Of a DNA stretch of 64,000 nucleotides, positions 34,494 through 42,910 are shown one piece after another. The notes under the pieces are model-generated. The model saw only the letters and a program-made list of their open reading frames with translations. It searched no databases and was not told the origin of the DNA. This DNA is from Actinomycetota bacterium (lineage in GTDB: Bacteria > Actinomycetota > Actinomycetes > Streptosporangiales > Streptosporangiaceae): positions 36,510 to 100,509 of the forward strand of contig JAFAYQ010000074.1 of assembly GCA_019240215.1 (NCBI GenBank), read 5' to 3'. Positions within the stretch are counted from its first letter, which is position 1, and each line of letters starts with the position of its first letter. The translations under genes and the position numbers were made by a program.

Positions 34494-35798
34494 TTGGTAC
34501 CCGACGCGAGCCACACGGCCGCGGGCCACACCGGCGCGAGCCAACCGGTCCAGGCCGCGGTGGACAGCGTGTTCCGCGAGGAATGGGGACGGATCGTGGC
34601 CACGCTGATCGCCACCACTGGGGACTGGGACCTGGCCGAGGAGTGTGCCCAGGACGCCTTCACCCGCGCGCTCCAGGTGTGGGACCGCGATGGCGTGCCG
34701 TCCCGGCCCGGCGCCTGGCTCACCACCGCCGCCCGCAACCGCGCGGTCGACGTAGTGCGCCGCCGGGCCAACGAGGCGGTCAAGCTCCGGCAGGCGCTGC
34801 TGACCGAACCCGCCGCCGGCGAACCCCCGCCGGTAACGCCGGAGACCGGTGGCATCGCCGATGACCGGCTGCGGCTGATCTTCACCTGCTGTCACCCGGC
34901 GCTGCCGCTGGAGGCGCGGGTCGCGCTCACGCTGCGGACGCTGGCCGGGCTGACCACGGCCGAGATCGCCCGGGCATTCCTGGTCGCCGAGCCGGCCATG
35001 GCCCAGCGGCTGGTCCGGGCCAAACGCAAGATCCAGGCCGCGCGGATCCCGTACCGGGTGCCGCCCGCCGACCTGCTGCCCGAACGCCTGACCGGTGTCC
35101 TCGCCGTCCTGTACCTGCTGTTCAACGAGGGCTACACCGCCTCCAGCGGACCCGACCTGATCCGCCCGGTGCTGTCGGCCGAGGCCATCCGGCTGACCCG
35201 GCTGATGGCCGGGCTCATGCCGGGCGAGCCTGAGATCGGCGGCCTGCTGGCGCTGATGCTGCTGAACGACTCACGCCGGGCGGCCCGGACCGACACCTCA
35301 GGCGCTCCGGTGCCACTGCCCGCACAGGACCGCGGCCGCTGGGATCACGCCGAGATCGGCGAGGGCCTCGCCATCCTGGCCTCGCTCACCGGTGACGCGC
35401 CGCCCGGGGTTTACCAGCTGCAGGCGGAAATCGCCGCCTGCCACGCGCGTGCGGCCGAGCCGGACGGCGCCGACTGGGCCGCGATCGCCCGGCTGTACGC
35501 CGATCTGGCCGGGTACGTGGCCTCCCCGGTGGTCGAGCTCAACCGCGCGGTCGCGGTCGGCATGGCCGAAGGCCCGGCCGCCGGTCTCGTCATCGCCGAC
35601 GAACTGGCGACCAGCGGCCAGCTGACCGGTTACCACCTGCTGGCCGCCGTCCGGGCCGACCTGCTCCAGCGCCTGGGCCGCCCGGCCGAGGCGGCCGCCG
35701 CCTGCCGGACCGCCATCGACCAGGCCGGTACCGACGCTGAGCGCCGCTACCTGCAGCGCCGCCTGGCCGAAATCACCGATCCGGCGCGCAGAACCTGA
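34494..35798 (+). CDS. ECF42-type RNA polymerase sigma factor with C-terminal DUF6596/TPR-like domain
   Basis: Extracytoplasmic-function sigma factor of 434 residues, long because it carries a 200-residue C-terminal extension. Sigma region 2 contains AEECAQDAFTRAL and RPGAWLTTAARNRAVDVVRR. Region 4 contains LAGLTTAEIARAFLVAEPAM. The linker LLFNEGYTASSG and the AVVELNRAVAVGM-like part (SPVVELNRAVAV) are hallmarks of this group. Its usual partners are DGPF/YCII proteins, and one lies divergently upstream. The TTG start at 34494 is decided by GGAGG 8 nt upstream. No anti-sigma gene is adjacent, as is typical for the group. Confidence 0.92.
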   Translation: MVPDASHTAAGHTGASQPVQAAVDSVFREEWGRIVATLIATTGDWDLAEECAQDAFTRALQVWDRDGVPSRPGAWLTTAARNRAVDVVRRRANEAVKLRQALLTEPAAGEPPPVTPETGGIADDRLRLIFTCCHPALPLEARVALTLRTLAGLTTAEIARAFLVAEPAMAQRLVRAKRKIQAARIPYRVPPADLLPERLTGVLAVLYLLFNEGYTASSGPDLIRPVLSAEAIRLTRLMAGLMPGEPEIGGLLALMLLNDSRRAARTDTSGAPVPLPAQDRGRWDHAEIGEGLAILASLTGDAPPGVYQLQAEIAACHARAAEPDGADWAAIARLYADLAGYVASPVVELNRAVAVGMAEGPAAGLVIADELATSGQLTGYHLLAAVRADLLQRLGRPAEAAAACRTAIDQAGTDAERRYLQRRLAEITDPARRT

Positions 35799-36861
35799 CC
35801 TCGGGATACGACGCCGACGGCTGATCGAGCAGGGGTTGCGGCTGGCCGCGCAGGTGCTGGTCGAAGAACGCCCGCACGTAGGCCCGGGTGATCGCCGCGC
35901 CGCGGGCGCCGGGCAGGCCGGAGCCCAGGTCGAGGCCGAGCTGGTCGGCCAGCAGCCCGAGGTCGGTGAACGACGGATGCACGGCGCCGGGCACCACCAG
36001 CCACCGTTTCCAGCCGGTCAGCCGCGGCCAGTCCCGTTCCCAGGTGATCGCCGCCCCGCCGCGGCCGGGCAGGTAGTTGGACTTGCCGAGCAGCAGGATC
36101 GGCCGGGCCAGCCCGCCGCCGGGGATCGGGACCTGCAAACTGCCGTCCATGCCGATCCCGGCCACGATGCGGGCGTCGGCCAGCATGGCGGCGATGGTGG
36201 CGGCGCCGCCGAGCGAGTGGCCGGCCATCCCGATCCGGGCCGGGTCGATCAGGCCGGCCCCCGGCGTGGGCGGATGAGACCCGGTCAGCGTGTCGAGCAC
36301 GAACGCGACGTCGGCCGCCCGCCCGGTGACCGCCTTTTCCCAAAAATCGGTACCCCGGCGGCGGGCCTCCCGGGCGCGGCCGGTGGCGACCCGCCCGTCC
36401 GGAAATTCGGTGCCGTGGCTCTCGTAGGTGTGATCGATCCCCGCCACCACGTAGCCGTGGCTGGCCAGGTCCTCGGCCAGCCCGGTGAGGGCGCTGCGCG
36501 AGTTGGTGAAACCGGGCGACAGCACCACCAGCGGCCGGGTCCGCGGCCGCCCAGCCGGGGTGGCATCACTGACCGCGTGGGTCCGGACCGTGCTCAGCGC
36601 CTCCGCCGGCACCCCGGCGATGTCCCGGCTGGCGAGCTGCAGCCGCGACTCGGCCACCGTCATGTACGCGGCTGGGGCCCCACCGCCCGGGGCTCCGTCG
36701 GCCGGGTACCACAGCGACACCATCAGCTCGCGCCCGTCCACTTCCGGAGCCCACGGATCGGGCCGCGACCGGTCGGTCAGCCACAGCGAGGTGATGCCAA
36801 CCGCCGACGTCCCGGTCGGCTCAGGCAGGGCAAGCACAGGCATGGCCATAACCGGCATCAT
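35773..36861 (-). CDS. PAF-acetylhydrolase-like alpha/beta hydrolase
   Basis: Serine hydrolase of about 362 residues resembling the platelet-activating-factor acetylhydrolase group. The nucleophile elbow is GHSLGGAATIAAML, followed by RIVAGIGMDGSL, where these enzymes place Asp. The oxyanion strand is LVVLSPGFTNSRSAL, and the His is probably in VVPGAVHPSF. The natural substrate is unknown. The start is uncertain: ATGs at 36861, 36858, 36849 and 36843 are all in frame without a clear ribosome site. The gene is divergent from the cyclase gene by only a few bases and overlaps the sigma gene at its 3' end. Confidence 0.85.
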   Translation of the reverse strand: MMPVMAMPVLALPEPTGTSAVGITSLWLTDRSRPDPWAPEVDGRELMVSLWYPADGAPGGGAPAAYMTVAESRLQLASRDIAGVPAEALSTVRTHAVSDATPAGRPRTRPLVVLSPGFTNSRSALTGLAEDLASHGYVVAGIDHTYESHGTEFPDGRVATGRAREARRRGTDFWEKAVTGRAADVAFVLDTLTGSHPPTPGAGLIDPARIGMAGHSLGGAATIAAMLADARIVAGIGMDGSLQVPIPGGGLARPILLLGKSNYLPGRGGAAITWERDWPRLTGWKRWLVVPGAVHPSFTDLGLLADQLGLDLGSGLPGARGAAITRAYVRAFFDQHLRGQPQPLLDQPSASYPEVRFCAPDR

Positions 36862-36868
36862 GCCCACT

Positions 36869-37645
36869 ATGAGGGTCACCGAGTACCGCGCCCAGTTCGA
36901 CGCCGTCGTTACCTTTTCCAACGGGGGCGGCCTGCGGGCCGACGGCTTCCGGGTCGACGTGCCCGGCCCGGGCGTGACCGAGGACGAGGTCGCGGGCCTG
37001 TTCATCGCCTCCCTCAGCCTGCTGCTGGTCGGGTCGGTCGAGCTGCGCAACCTCACCGTGTTCGCCGAACCGCATAAGGGCACCCACGCGGGCCCCAGCG
37101 ACCGCCCGGCCGCACCGGTCCCCGGCCGGGGGCGGATCGTCGACCTCAGCCACCCGATCGCGGACGGTAGGGTCACCGGATACCCGGACGGCCCCGACCC
37201 GGCCGCGCTGCCGCTGGCGGCCTGCGTCGACCTGCCCGCCGTGCTCGCCCGCACGGCCGGGACCGGCGTCCGCGCGGTCGGCGTCGGCACGCTGGCCGCG
37301 ATCGAGGTGACCGGCCGGGCCGTGCTGCTGCACACCGGCGGCGACACGTCCGGGGGTGAATCCGCCGACGCGACCGACGCCCCCTACCTGACCGAGGACG
37401 GCGCCCGCTGGCTGGCCGACCACGGCGCCCGCCTGGTCGGCATCGACGCGGCCAGCATCGATGCGATCGAGGACGGCCGCCGCCCGGCCCGCTCGATCCT
37501 GCGGGCGGCCGGTATCCCGGTCGTCGAGCACCTGACCGGCCTGGCCCAGCTGCCGCCGACCGGCTTCTGGTTCAGCGCCGCGCCGATCCCGTTCGCGGGC
37601 GCCGGTCCCTTCCCCGCCCGCGCCTACGCCACCGTCCCGGCTTAG
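36869..37645 (+). CDS. Cyclase/kynurenine-formamidase-like protein lacking the metal-binding segment
   Basis: Protein of 258 residues. The first 75 or so form an extra N-terminal domain (FDAVVTFSNGGGLRADGFRV). The rest belongs to the cyclase family (PF04199), with the start IVDLSHPIADGRVTGYP and the later motifs AVLLHTGGD, LVGIDAASID and VEHLTGLAQLP. In the family a stretch with HxGTHxDxPxH lies between these parts and binds the metals. Here GYP runs straight into DGPDPAALPL, so about 45 residues with all metal ligands are missing. It is likely inactive as a hydrolase. The ATG at 36869 has no clear ribosome site. Confidence 0.8.
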   Translation: MRVTEYRAQFDAVVTFSNGGGLRADGFRVDVPGPGVTEDEVAGLFIASLSLLLVGSVELRNLTVFAEPHKGTHAGPSDRPAAPVPGRGRIVDLSHPIADGRVTGYPDGPDPAALPLAACVDLPAVLARTAGTGVRAVGVGTLAAIEVTGRAVLLHTGGDTSGGESADATDAPYLTEDGARWLADHGARLVGIDAASIDAIEDGRRPARSILRAAGIPVVEHLTGLAQLPPTGFWFSAAPIPFAGAGPFPARAYATVPA

Positions 37646-37660
37646 GCGGCGGGTCGGCCG

Positions 37661-38314
37661 TTACTTCTTCCGGGCCACCGTCAGGCCGTCGCCGAGCGGG
37701 AGCATGACCACGTCCACCCGGTCGTCGGCGGCGGCCCGGTCGTTGAAGTCGCGGACCGCCTGGACGATCTCGCTCTCGTTGCCGGCGTCGATGACGCGGC
37801 CGTGCGAGAACGTGTTGTCCACGAGGATGACGCCGCCGGGCCGGACCCGGGGGACGACCTCGTTCCAGTAGGGTACGTAGCCGGGCGCGTCGATGAAGGC
37901 GATGTCGAACTGGGGGCCGGGCGGCAGCGCCCGCACGGTGTCCAGGGCCGGCCCCAGCCGCAGCTCGATCAGCGGGGCCAGGCCCGCCCGGTCCCAGTAC
38001 TTGCGGGCCACCGAGGTCCACTCGTCGCTGATGTCGCAGCACAGCAGGTGGCCGCCGGCCGCCAGCCCGCGGGCCAGGCAGATCGACGAGTAACCGGTGA
38101 ACGTGCCGATCTCCAGCCCGGTGCGCGCCCCGATCAGCTGGGCGACCATCGTCATGAAGGTGCCCTGCTCGGGCGCGATGGCCAGCGACCGCTCGTTGGG
38201 GAACCATTCGGCGGTCTCGTGCGCGAGCTCGCGCAAGATGGCGTCGGGCGGGGTGCTGTGCGCGCAAAGGTACGCGTTCAGGTGCAGGCCGATATGCTCA
38301 CTTCGCTGCGACAC
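37661..38314 (-). CDS. O-methyltransferase (catechol/caffeoyl-CoA type)
   Basis: SAM-dependent O-methyltransferase of 217 residues, family PF01596. The SAM loop is GLEIGTFTGYSSICLA. The metal and substrate region reads FDIAFIDAPGYVPYW and GGVILVDNTFSHGRV. These enzymes methylate catechol-like hydroxyls with a divalent metal. The start is a GTG at 38314 with a possible -10 TAAGTT 6 nt upstream and no ribosome site, so it may be leaderless. It is divergent from lgt. Confidence 0.93.
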   Translation of the reverse strand: MSQRSEHIGLHLNAYLCAHSTPPDAILRELAHETAEWFPNERSLAIAPEQGTFMTMVAQLIGARTGLEIGTFTGYSSICLARGLAAGGHLLCCDISDEWTSVARKYWDRAGLAPLIELRLGPALDTVRALPPGPQFDIAFIDAPGYVPYWNEVVPRVRPGGVILVDNTFSHGRVIDAGNESEIVQAVRDFNDRAAADDRVDVVMLPLGDGLTVARKK

Positions 38315-38377
38315 ACGCCTAACTTAACCGACCCAGCCCGGGCTACGCCTTTTCCGCCGTGCACTAGCCTGGGGCGC

Positions 38378-39439
38378 ATGGTGTCCCAGGGGTCGGCCCC
38401 GATCGTCGGCGCGACGGCCGCCCACATCCCCAGCCCGCCGGTCAGCGGCTTCCACATCGGGCCCGCGTTCATTCACTACTACGCGGTGATGTACCTGATC
38501 GGGATCGCGGCCGCGATCTACATCACCCGGCGCCGCTGGGTGCGCGCGGGCGGCGACCCGGAGCTGATGTACGACGTCGCCATGTGGGCGGTGCCGGCCG
38601 GCATCATCGGCGGCCGCATCTACTTCGACATCACCACCCCGGCCTACATCCCGCACGTCTGGTACGGGGTGCTGGCGGTCTGGGACGGCGGCCTCGGCAT
38701 CTGGGGCGCGATCCCGGTCGCGGTGCTGGTCGGCATCTGGCGGGTGCGCCGGTTCGGCGGCAGCATCACGATGGCGATGGACGCGGTGGCGCCCGCGCTG
38801 CTGGTCGCCCAGGGCATCGGCCGGATCGGCAACTACTTCAACAAGGAACTGTTCGGCGGACCCACCAGCCTGCCGTGGGGGCTGGCGATCCCGGTCGCCT
38901 ACCGGCCGGCCGGCTACACCGCCTTCGCTTACTTCCAGCCCACGTTCCTGTACGAGCTGATCTGGGACTTCGCGCTGGCCGCGTTCCTGGTCTGGCTCGG
39001 CCACCACGCCAAGATCTTCGCGCCCGGCCTGTTCGCGCTCTACGTGACCGGTTACTCGGCGTTCCGGATCTTCGAGGAATCGCTGCGGGTCGACCCGTCC
39101 CAGCACTTCCTCGGCCTGCGGCTGAACATGTACGTGGCCATCGGCCTGACCCTGGTCGGCGCCACCTGGTTCTACCTGATCCAGCGGCGCGGCCGCCGCC
39201 GGGTCATCGCCGGCCAGCCCGCGCCGGAGCTGGCGGCCGGCAACGCCCAGCCCAGCTACCAGGCCCGGATCGCCCAGTCCGACGGCGTGCTGGCCGAGGC
39301 GGCCGCCGCCGACGACGCCGGTGCTGAGCCCGCGGCCGGCGACGCCGAGCCCGAGCCCGCCGCCGGTACCGCGGACGAGCCCGAGCCGGCGACTGCGGCC
39401 GCCGAGGAAATCAGCACCGACAAGTCCGCCACCGACTAA
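38378..39439 (+). CDS. lgt: Prolipoprotein diacylglyceryl transferase
   Basis: Membrane enzyme of 353 residues that transfers diacylglycerol from phosphatidylglycerol to the lipobox cysteine of preprolipoproteins. The signature is GRIGNYFNKELFGGPT. WDGGLGIWGAI and the helix with GGRIYF are also typical. Seven membrane segments are expected. An Ala/Glu-rich acidic tail of about 80 residues follows the last helix, as in other actinobacterial Lgt proteins. The ATG at 38378 keeps the N-terminal IPSPPVSGFHIGP segment. The stop overlaps that of the convergent aminomutase by 2 bp. Confidence 0.96.
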   Translation: MVSQGSAPIVGATAAHIPSPPVSGFHIGPAFIHYYAVMYLIGIAAAIYITRRRWVRAGGDPELMYDVAMWAVPAGIIGGRIYFDITTPAYIPHVWYGVLAVWDGGLGIWGAIPVAVLVGIWRVRRFGGSITMAMDAVAPALLVAQGIGRIGNYFNKELFGGPTSLPWGLAIPVAYRPAGYTAFAYFQPTFLYELIWDFALAAFLVWLGHHAKIFAPGLFALYVTGYSAFRIFEESLRVDPSQHFLGLRLNMYVAIGLTLVGATWFYLIQRRGRRRVIAGQPAPELAAGNAQPSYQARIAQSDGVLAEAAAADDAGAEPAAGDAEPEPAAGTADEPEPATAAAEEISTDKSATD

Positions 39440-40824
39440 GCCGGGACGATCTCCATGGACTGGCGGCCCATGCTCGCCGACCGGGCCCGCCACCAGTCCT
39501 GGCCCTGCTCCGGCAGCATGTAGATCGGGTCGTAGTAGGCGTACTCGCGGCTGGTGGCCAGCTCGTCCTCGCCTTCGACCGCGGTCCGGTAGTTCTTGGT
39601 CCAGTAGGAGATGCCCAGCTCGGTGTCGTACCGCGAGACCTGGTGGACCCAGCGCTTGCCGACGTAGGGCACGTCGCACACCACCCGCGGGGTGGCGAAG
39701 CCGGGCAGGTACCCCATGATCTGGTGCTGCAGCTCCTGGGCCTCGCGGACCGACAGCCGCCAGTGCTCGCTGCCCGGGATCATGTCGCACATGTAGAAGT
39801 AGTACGGCATGATCTTGGCCTCATCGAGCAGCGCGAAGCACAGGTCGAGCATCGCGGGCACGCTGTCGTTGACCCCGCGCAGCAGCACGCCCTGGTTGCG
39901 GACGTCGCGGATGCCGGTGTCGAGCATCGCCCGGGCCGCCTTGGCCACCAGCGGGGTGACCGACTGGGCGCTGTTCACGTGGGTGTGGATGGCGATGCTG
40001 ACGCCGCGGTCGGAGGCGGTGGTGGCCAACCGGGTCATGCCCGCCCGGACCTCGTCCGACAGCCAGTGCTGGGGCAGGCCCATGAGCGCCTTACTGGCCA
40101 GCCGGATGTCGCGGATCGAGTCGATCTCGAGCAGGGAGGCGACGAACTCCTCCAGCCGCGGCCAGGGCAGGTTGGCCACGTCGCCACCGGAGACGACCAC
40201 GTCGCGGACGCCCGGGGTACGGCGCAGGTAGTCGATCATCGCGCCCAGCCGGTCCGGCCGGGCCAGGGTGAACTTGTGCTTGTCGGCGGTCGGGGTCGGG
40301 TTGCCGACCAGGTCCATCCGGGTGCAGTGGCCGCAGTACTGCGGGCAGGTGGGCAGTACCTCGGCCAGCACCTTGGTCGGGTAGCGGTGGGTCAGCCCCT
40401 CGACCGCCCACATCTCCGCCTCGTGCAGCGAGTCGCGCTGCGCGTACGGGTGGGACGGCCAGTCGGCCCGCCGGTCGCTGAACACCGGGATCATGTAGCG
40501 GCGGACCGGGTCCGCGTAGAACGCGTCGGTGAAGCCGGGGTCGCCCGGCGCCAGGGCCGGGACCATGGTGTTGATCATCTGGGGCGGCACCAGCATCGAC
40601 ATGGTGGCCCGCGACCGCTGGTCCTGGTCCAGGTCGGCGAAGAACGTCTCGGCCAGGCCCTCACCCATCACCTTGCGCAGCTGGCGGGCGTTCTTCACGC
40701 AGTGGGCGCGCTGCCACTGGACGGACTCCCAGTCGGCCGCGCTGACGTCGGCCCAGCCCGGGAAACGGCGCCAGTCGGGCTCGGTCAGCTCCCGGCGCTG
40801 GTACACGTATGGCTGATCGATCAT
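39436..40824 (-). CDS. KamA-type lysine 2,3-aminomutase family radical SAM enzyme
   Basis: PLP- and SAM-dependent enzyme of 462 residues. The cluster motif is TCPQYCGHCTR (C160, C164, C167), followed by VVVSGGDVANLPW. The family interconverts lysine and beta-lysine, or related amino acids. The length fits KamA/AblA rather than the short EF-P modifying EpmB. No acetyltransferase gene for N-acetyl-beta-lysine is adjacent, so the substrate and purpose are open. The start is fixed by GGGGAGG 5 nt upstream. A 679-bp gap lies before it. Confidence 0.9.
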   Translation of the reverse strand: MIDQPYVYQRRELTEPDWRRFPGWADVSAADWESVQWQRAHCVKNARQLRKVMGEGLAETFFADLDQDQRSRATMSMLVPPQMINTMVPALAPGDPGFTDAFYADPVRRYMIPVFSDRRADWPSHPYAQRDSLHEAEMWAVEGLTHRYPTKVLAEVLPTCPQYCGHCTRMDLVGNPTPTADKHKFTLARPDRLGAMIDYLRRTPGVRDVVVSGGDVANLPWPRLEEFVASLLEIDSIRDIRLASKALMGLPQHWLSDEVRAGMTRLATTASDRGVSIAIHTHVNSAQSVTPLVAKAARAMLDTGIRDVRNQGVLLRGVNDSVPAMLDLCFALLDEAKIMPYYFYMCDMIPGSEHWRLSVREAQELQHQIMGYLPGFATPRVVCDVPYVGKRWVHQVSRYDTELGISYWTKNYRTAVEGEDELATSREYAYYDPIYMLPEQGQDWWRARSASMGRQSMEIVPA

Positions 40825-41106
40825 GTTCGCCTCCCCGTTCGGTAGCGGCTACGGATAATCTTCAGTTTTTCCCATCATAAATGAGAAGTTTCCGTGCAAC
40901 TAGCCACGACACGAGAAGATTTCCTGTTCCCGACGTGATTCATGCCATGATGCTCACACGTCGAATGCACCCGGGCGGGCGGTCTGACCGGGTAACGGTT
41001 CAGCGGCAAATCGCGCCCCGGCCCGGCCGGAACCGGACGGCGCCGGCCTTACCCGCTGGCCAGTCCTCATCACGAAGAGTGCCAGTTCAGTGACGTCGCC
41101 GGGGGG

Positions 41107-41134
41107 TTGACATCGCTGGCTTCAGCGGTAAGTT
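41107..41134 (+). promoter_or_regulatory. Promoter-like -35/-10 pair
   Basis: TTGACA at 41107-41112 and TAAGTT at 41129-41134 are 16 bp apart. Transcription would start near 41141 and run through the inverted repeat toward the mannose synthase gene, giving a leader of about 360 nt or a separate small RNA. Confidence 0.45.
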
Positions 41135-41298
41135 TCTGCCCACGGTCCAGACCCGGGCAGGTTAGCCCTCAGCTAGCTAGCCGGCCGTGATCTGGCCCGC
41201 ACCTGGGGCGGGGGCGTTCGCATCCAGCCGTTGGCCTGCTCAGGTGCGGTGACATGGGCTGCTACGCGGCACCTGCTGGACGGGGGGTTGGGCTTGGG

Positions 41299-41386
41299 AA
41301 AGGATCCGGGCGCCCAGTAGACAACGGAGGCCGAGCTCGTTGCCGGCGGGACGGCCCCCGGTCCGAAGGTGCGGCCCGGATCCTTT
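41299..41386. repeat. Long inverted repeat, possible structured RNA
   Basis: AAAGGATCCGGGC (41299-41311) is the exact complement of GCCCGGATCCTTT (41374-41386). The 62-nt loop can itself form a CAACG/CGTTG stem and a GGGAC/GTCC stem. A T-run follows the right arm on the + strand. The element does not match any riboswitch or RNA family that I know. Confidence 0.6.
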
Positions 41387-41503
41387 TCCTTCCCCCAGTG
41401 GTCCAGACCCATAGGGAACCCTAAGCTTCGCCTGGGCGTTGGATGACCGCCAGCCGATATCCTTATCGGCCTAACCCGCACAGTCAGGCGAAGGGCAGGG
41501 AGC

Positions 41504-42256
41504 GTGGCAGAGCCCACATCACCCATCGAGCGCGTTGCCGTCGTCATGCCGACGTACGAAGAACGGCAGAATCTGGAGCCGATCGCGGCTCGCCTGCGCA
41601 ACGCGGTGCCGGACGCCGACCTGCTGGTCGTCGACGACAACAGCCCCGATGGGACCGGCGACCTGGCCGACAAGCTCTCCGAAGCCGACCCGCACATCCA
41701 GGTGCTGCACCGGACCGACAAGGCCGGGCTGGGGCCCGCCTATATCGCCGGGTTCCGCTGGGCACTGGAGCGCGGTTACGACGCGGTCGTCGAGATGGAC
41801 GCCGACGGCTCCCACCAACCCGAGCAGCTGCCGCAGCTGCTGGCCGCCCTTGACCATGCCGACGGGGTGATCGGGTCCCGCTGGGTCCCGGGCGGCAAGC
41901 TGCTGAACTGGCCGAAGTCACGGGAGGCGCTGTCGCGGGCCGCCAACGTCTACACCCGCCTGGTGCTGGGCCTGAAGATCAAGGACGCCACCGGTGGTTA
42001 CCGGGCCTACCGGGCCTCGGCGCTGCGGGCGATCAGCCTGGACACGGTCGAATCGGCCGGCTACTGCTTCCAGATCGACCTCACCTTGCGGATGGTCGAG
42101 GCCGGCCTGCGCATCGTCGAGGTCCCGATCACGTTCGTCGAGCGGGAACGCGGCGCCAGCAAGATGAGCCGGGCGATCATCGGGGAGGCATTCCTGCGGG
42201 TGGCCCAGTGGGGCATCGCCCGGCGACTGCACCGGTCCCGTGCGGGTGCGCAGTAG
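41504..42256 (+). CDS. Polyprenol-phosphate mannose synthase (GT2, DPM1-like)
   Basis: Glycosyltransferase of 250 residues that moves mannose from GDP-mannose to a polyprenyl phosphate on the inner face of the membrane. It corresponds to the synthase half of mycobacterial Ppm1. Motifs are [27 protein letters not shown], the metal-binding [15 protein letters not shown] and GSRWVPGG. The later [12 protein letters not shown] is typical. No membrane helices are present. The product feeds protein O-mannosylation and lipoglycan synthesis, which fits with lgt nearby. The GTG at 41504 has AGGG upstream. Confidence 0.93.
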   Translation: MAEPTSPIERVAVVMPTYEERQNLEPIAARLRNAVPDADLLVVDDNSPDGTGDLADKLSEADPHIQVLHRTDKAGLGPAYIAGFRWALERGYDAVVEMDADGSHQPEQLPQLLAALDHADGVIGSRWVPGGKLLNWPKSREALSRAANVYTRLVLGLKIKDATGGYRAYRASALRAISLDTVESAGYCFQIDLTLRMVEAGLRIVEVPITFVERERGASKMSRAIIGEAFLRVAQWGIARRLHRSRAGAQ

Positions 42257-42290
42257 TCAGCCGGTCAGGAAACCCTGAAAATGTGAAAGC

Positions 42291-42317
42291 GGGCAGGCGT
42301 CACCAGTGCGCCTGCCC
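42291..42317. terminator. Bidirectional hairpin terminator
   Basis: GGGCAGGCG (42291-42299) pairs perfectly with CGCCTGCCC (42309-42317) over a 9-nt loop. It sits between the convergent mannose synthase and rbpA genes and can serve both. Confidence 0.8.
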
Positions 42318-42333
42318 ACTCTCTCCTCGCGTC

Positions 42334-42714
42334 TTAAGCGCTCTTGCGTTGCCGACGTCCCGTGTCGCTCGCTGCGGGCGCGCCGCGCCGTCCTCTGATG
42401 ACCTCGAGGCGCTCCGCCAGGACCGCTTCGAGATCGGCGACGGTCCGCCGCTCGAGCAGCATGTCCCAGTGGCTGCGCGGGGGCTTGACCTTCTTCGGGG
42501 TGGGTGACTCGCCCGTCGCCGCGAAGGCGACTGCACCACAGACCCGGCACTCCCAAGTTGGGGGGAGTTCCGCCTCTGCAGCGAAGGGCACGGTAAAGTG
42601 GTGGCCCTTGGGGCAGTCGAAAGCGACCTCTTGCCGTGGGGCGAGGTCGGTGTTGCGGTCGTTCTCGTAGCTCGTGGATCCGAGCCGAGTACCGCGTAGT
42701 GCGCGTTCGGCCAT
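42334..42714 (-). CDS. rbpA: RNA polymerase-binding protein RbpA
   Basis: Actinobacteria-specific transcription factor of 126 residues that binds the sigma factor and stabilises open promoter complexes. The N-terminal tail MAERALRGTRLGSTSYE is conserved. The zinc-ribbon-like core includes FDCPKGHHFTVPF and WECRVCGAVA. The basic linker and sigma-interaction domain follow (PKKVKPPRSHWDMLLERR). The ATG at 42714 has GGGAGG about 10 nt upstream. A SigR-type promoter lies 40-70 bp upstream, in line with the known stress control of rbpA in streptomycetes. Confidence 0.96.
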   Translation of the reverse strand: MAERALRGTRLGSTSYENDRNTDLAPRQEVAFDCPKGHHFTVPFAAEAELPPTWECRVCGAVAFAATGESPTPKKVKPPRSHWDMLLERRTVADLEAVLAERLEVIRGRRGAPAASDTGRRQRKSA

Positions 42715-42753
42715 TAGGGTGCTGCCTCCCAAGCGCTCAGCCGTCTTGCTTCT

Positions 42754-42781
42754 CAACGCCGAATACGCGGACAAGATTCCC
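42754..42781 (-). promoter_or_regulatory. SigR/SigH-type promoter of rbpA
   Basis: On the minus strand GGGAAT (complement of 42776-42781) and GTTG (complement of 42754-42757) enclose an 18-bp spacer between GGAAT and GTT. This equals the thiol-stress sigma consensus GGAAT-N18-GTT. The transcript would begin about 30 nt before the rbpA ATG. Confidence 0.75.
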
Positions 42782-42910
42782 GGTTACACGCCGGTCCAAC
42801 CCTGTTGGTGCGCCGGAAAACCCCTGAGAGCGCCGATCCGGGACCAAAGTCCCTGGCCCGCACGTGCGCAGGCGGCGCCGGCTGCGGCCGTCTCAGGCGG
42901 CGCAGAGGCC

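Larger units (their letters stand above)
40825..41503. other. 679-bp intergenic region
   Basis: No conserved protein is recognised here. A leftward open frame (41173-41721) has no ribosome site or recognisable similarity and overlaps the mannose synthase start, so I do not call it. Visible contents are a promoter-like TTGACA/TAAGTT pair at 41107, a 13-bp perfect inverted repeat with a 62-nt loop at 41299-41386, and an AGCTAGCTAGC run near 41173. The left end carries the aminomutase 5' region. Confidence 0.6.

Noticed and set aside
40825..41503. Cobalamin, ydaO or other known riboswitch in the gap
   Set aside because: I looked for conserved core segments of common riboswitches and found none. 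Only the long inverted repeat is supported.
41173..41721. Possible leftward gene in the 679-bp gap
   Set aside because: It has no ribosome site, overlaps the start of the mannose synthase gene, and its product has no recognisable feature. Its length is explained by GC bias.
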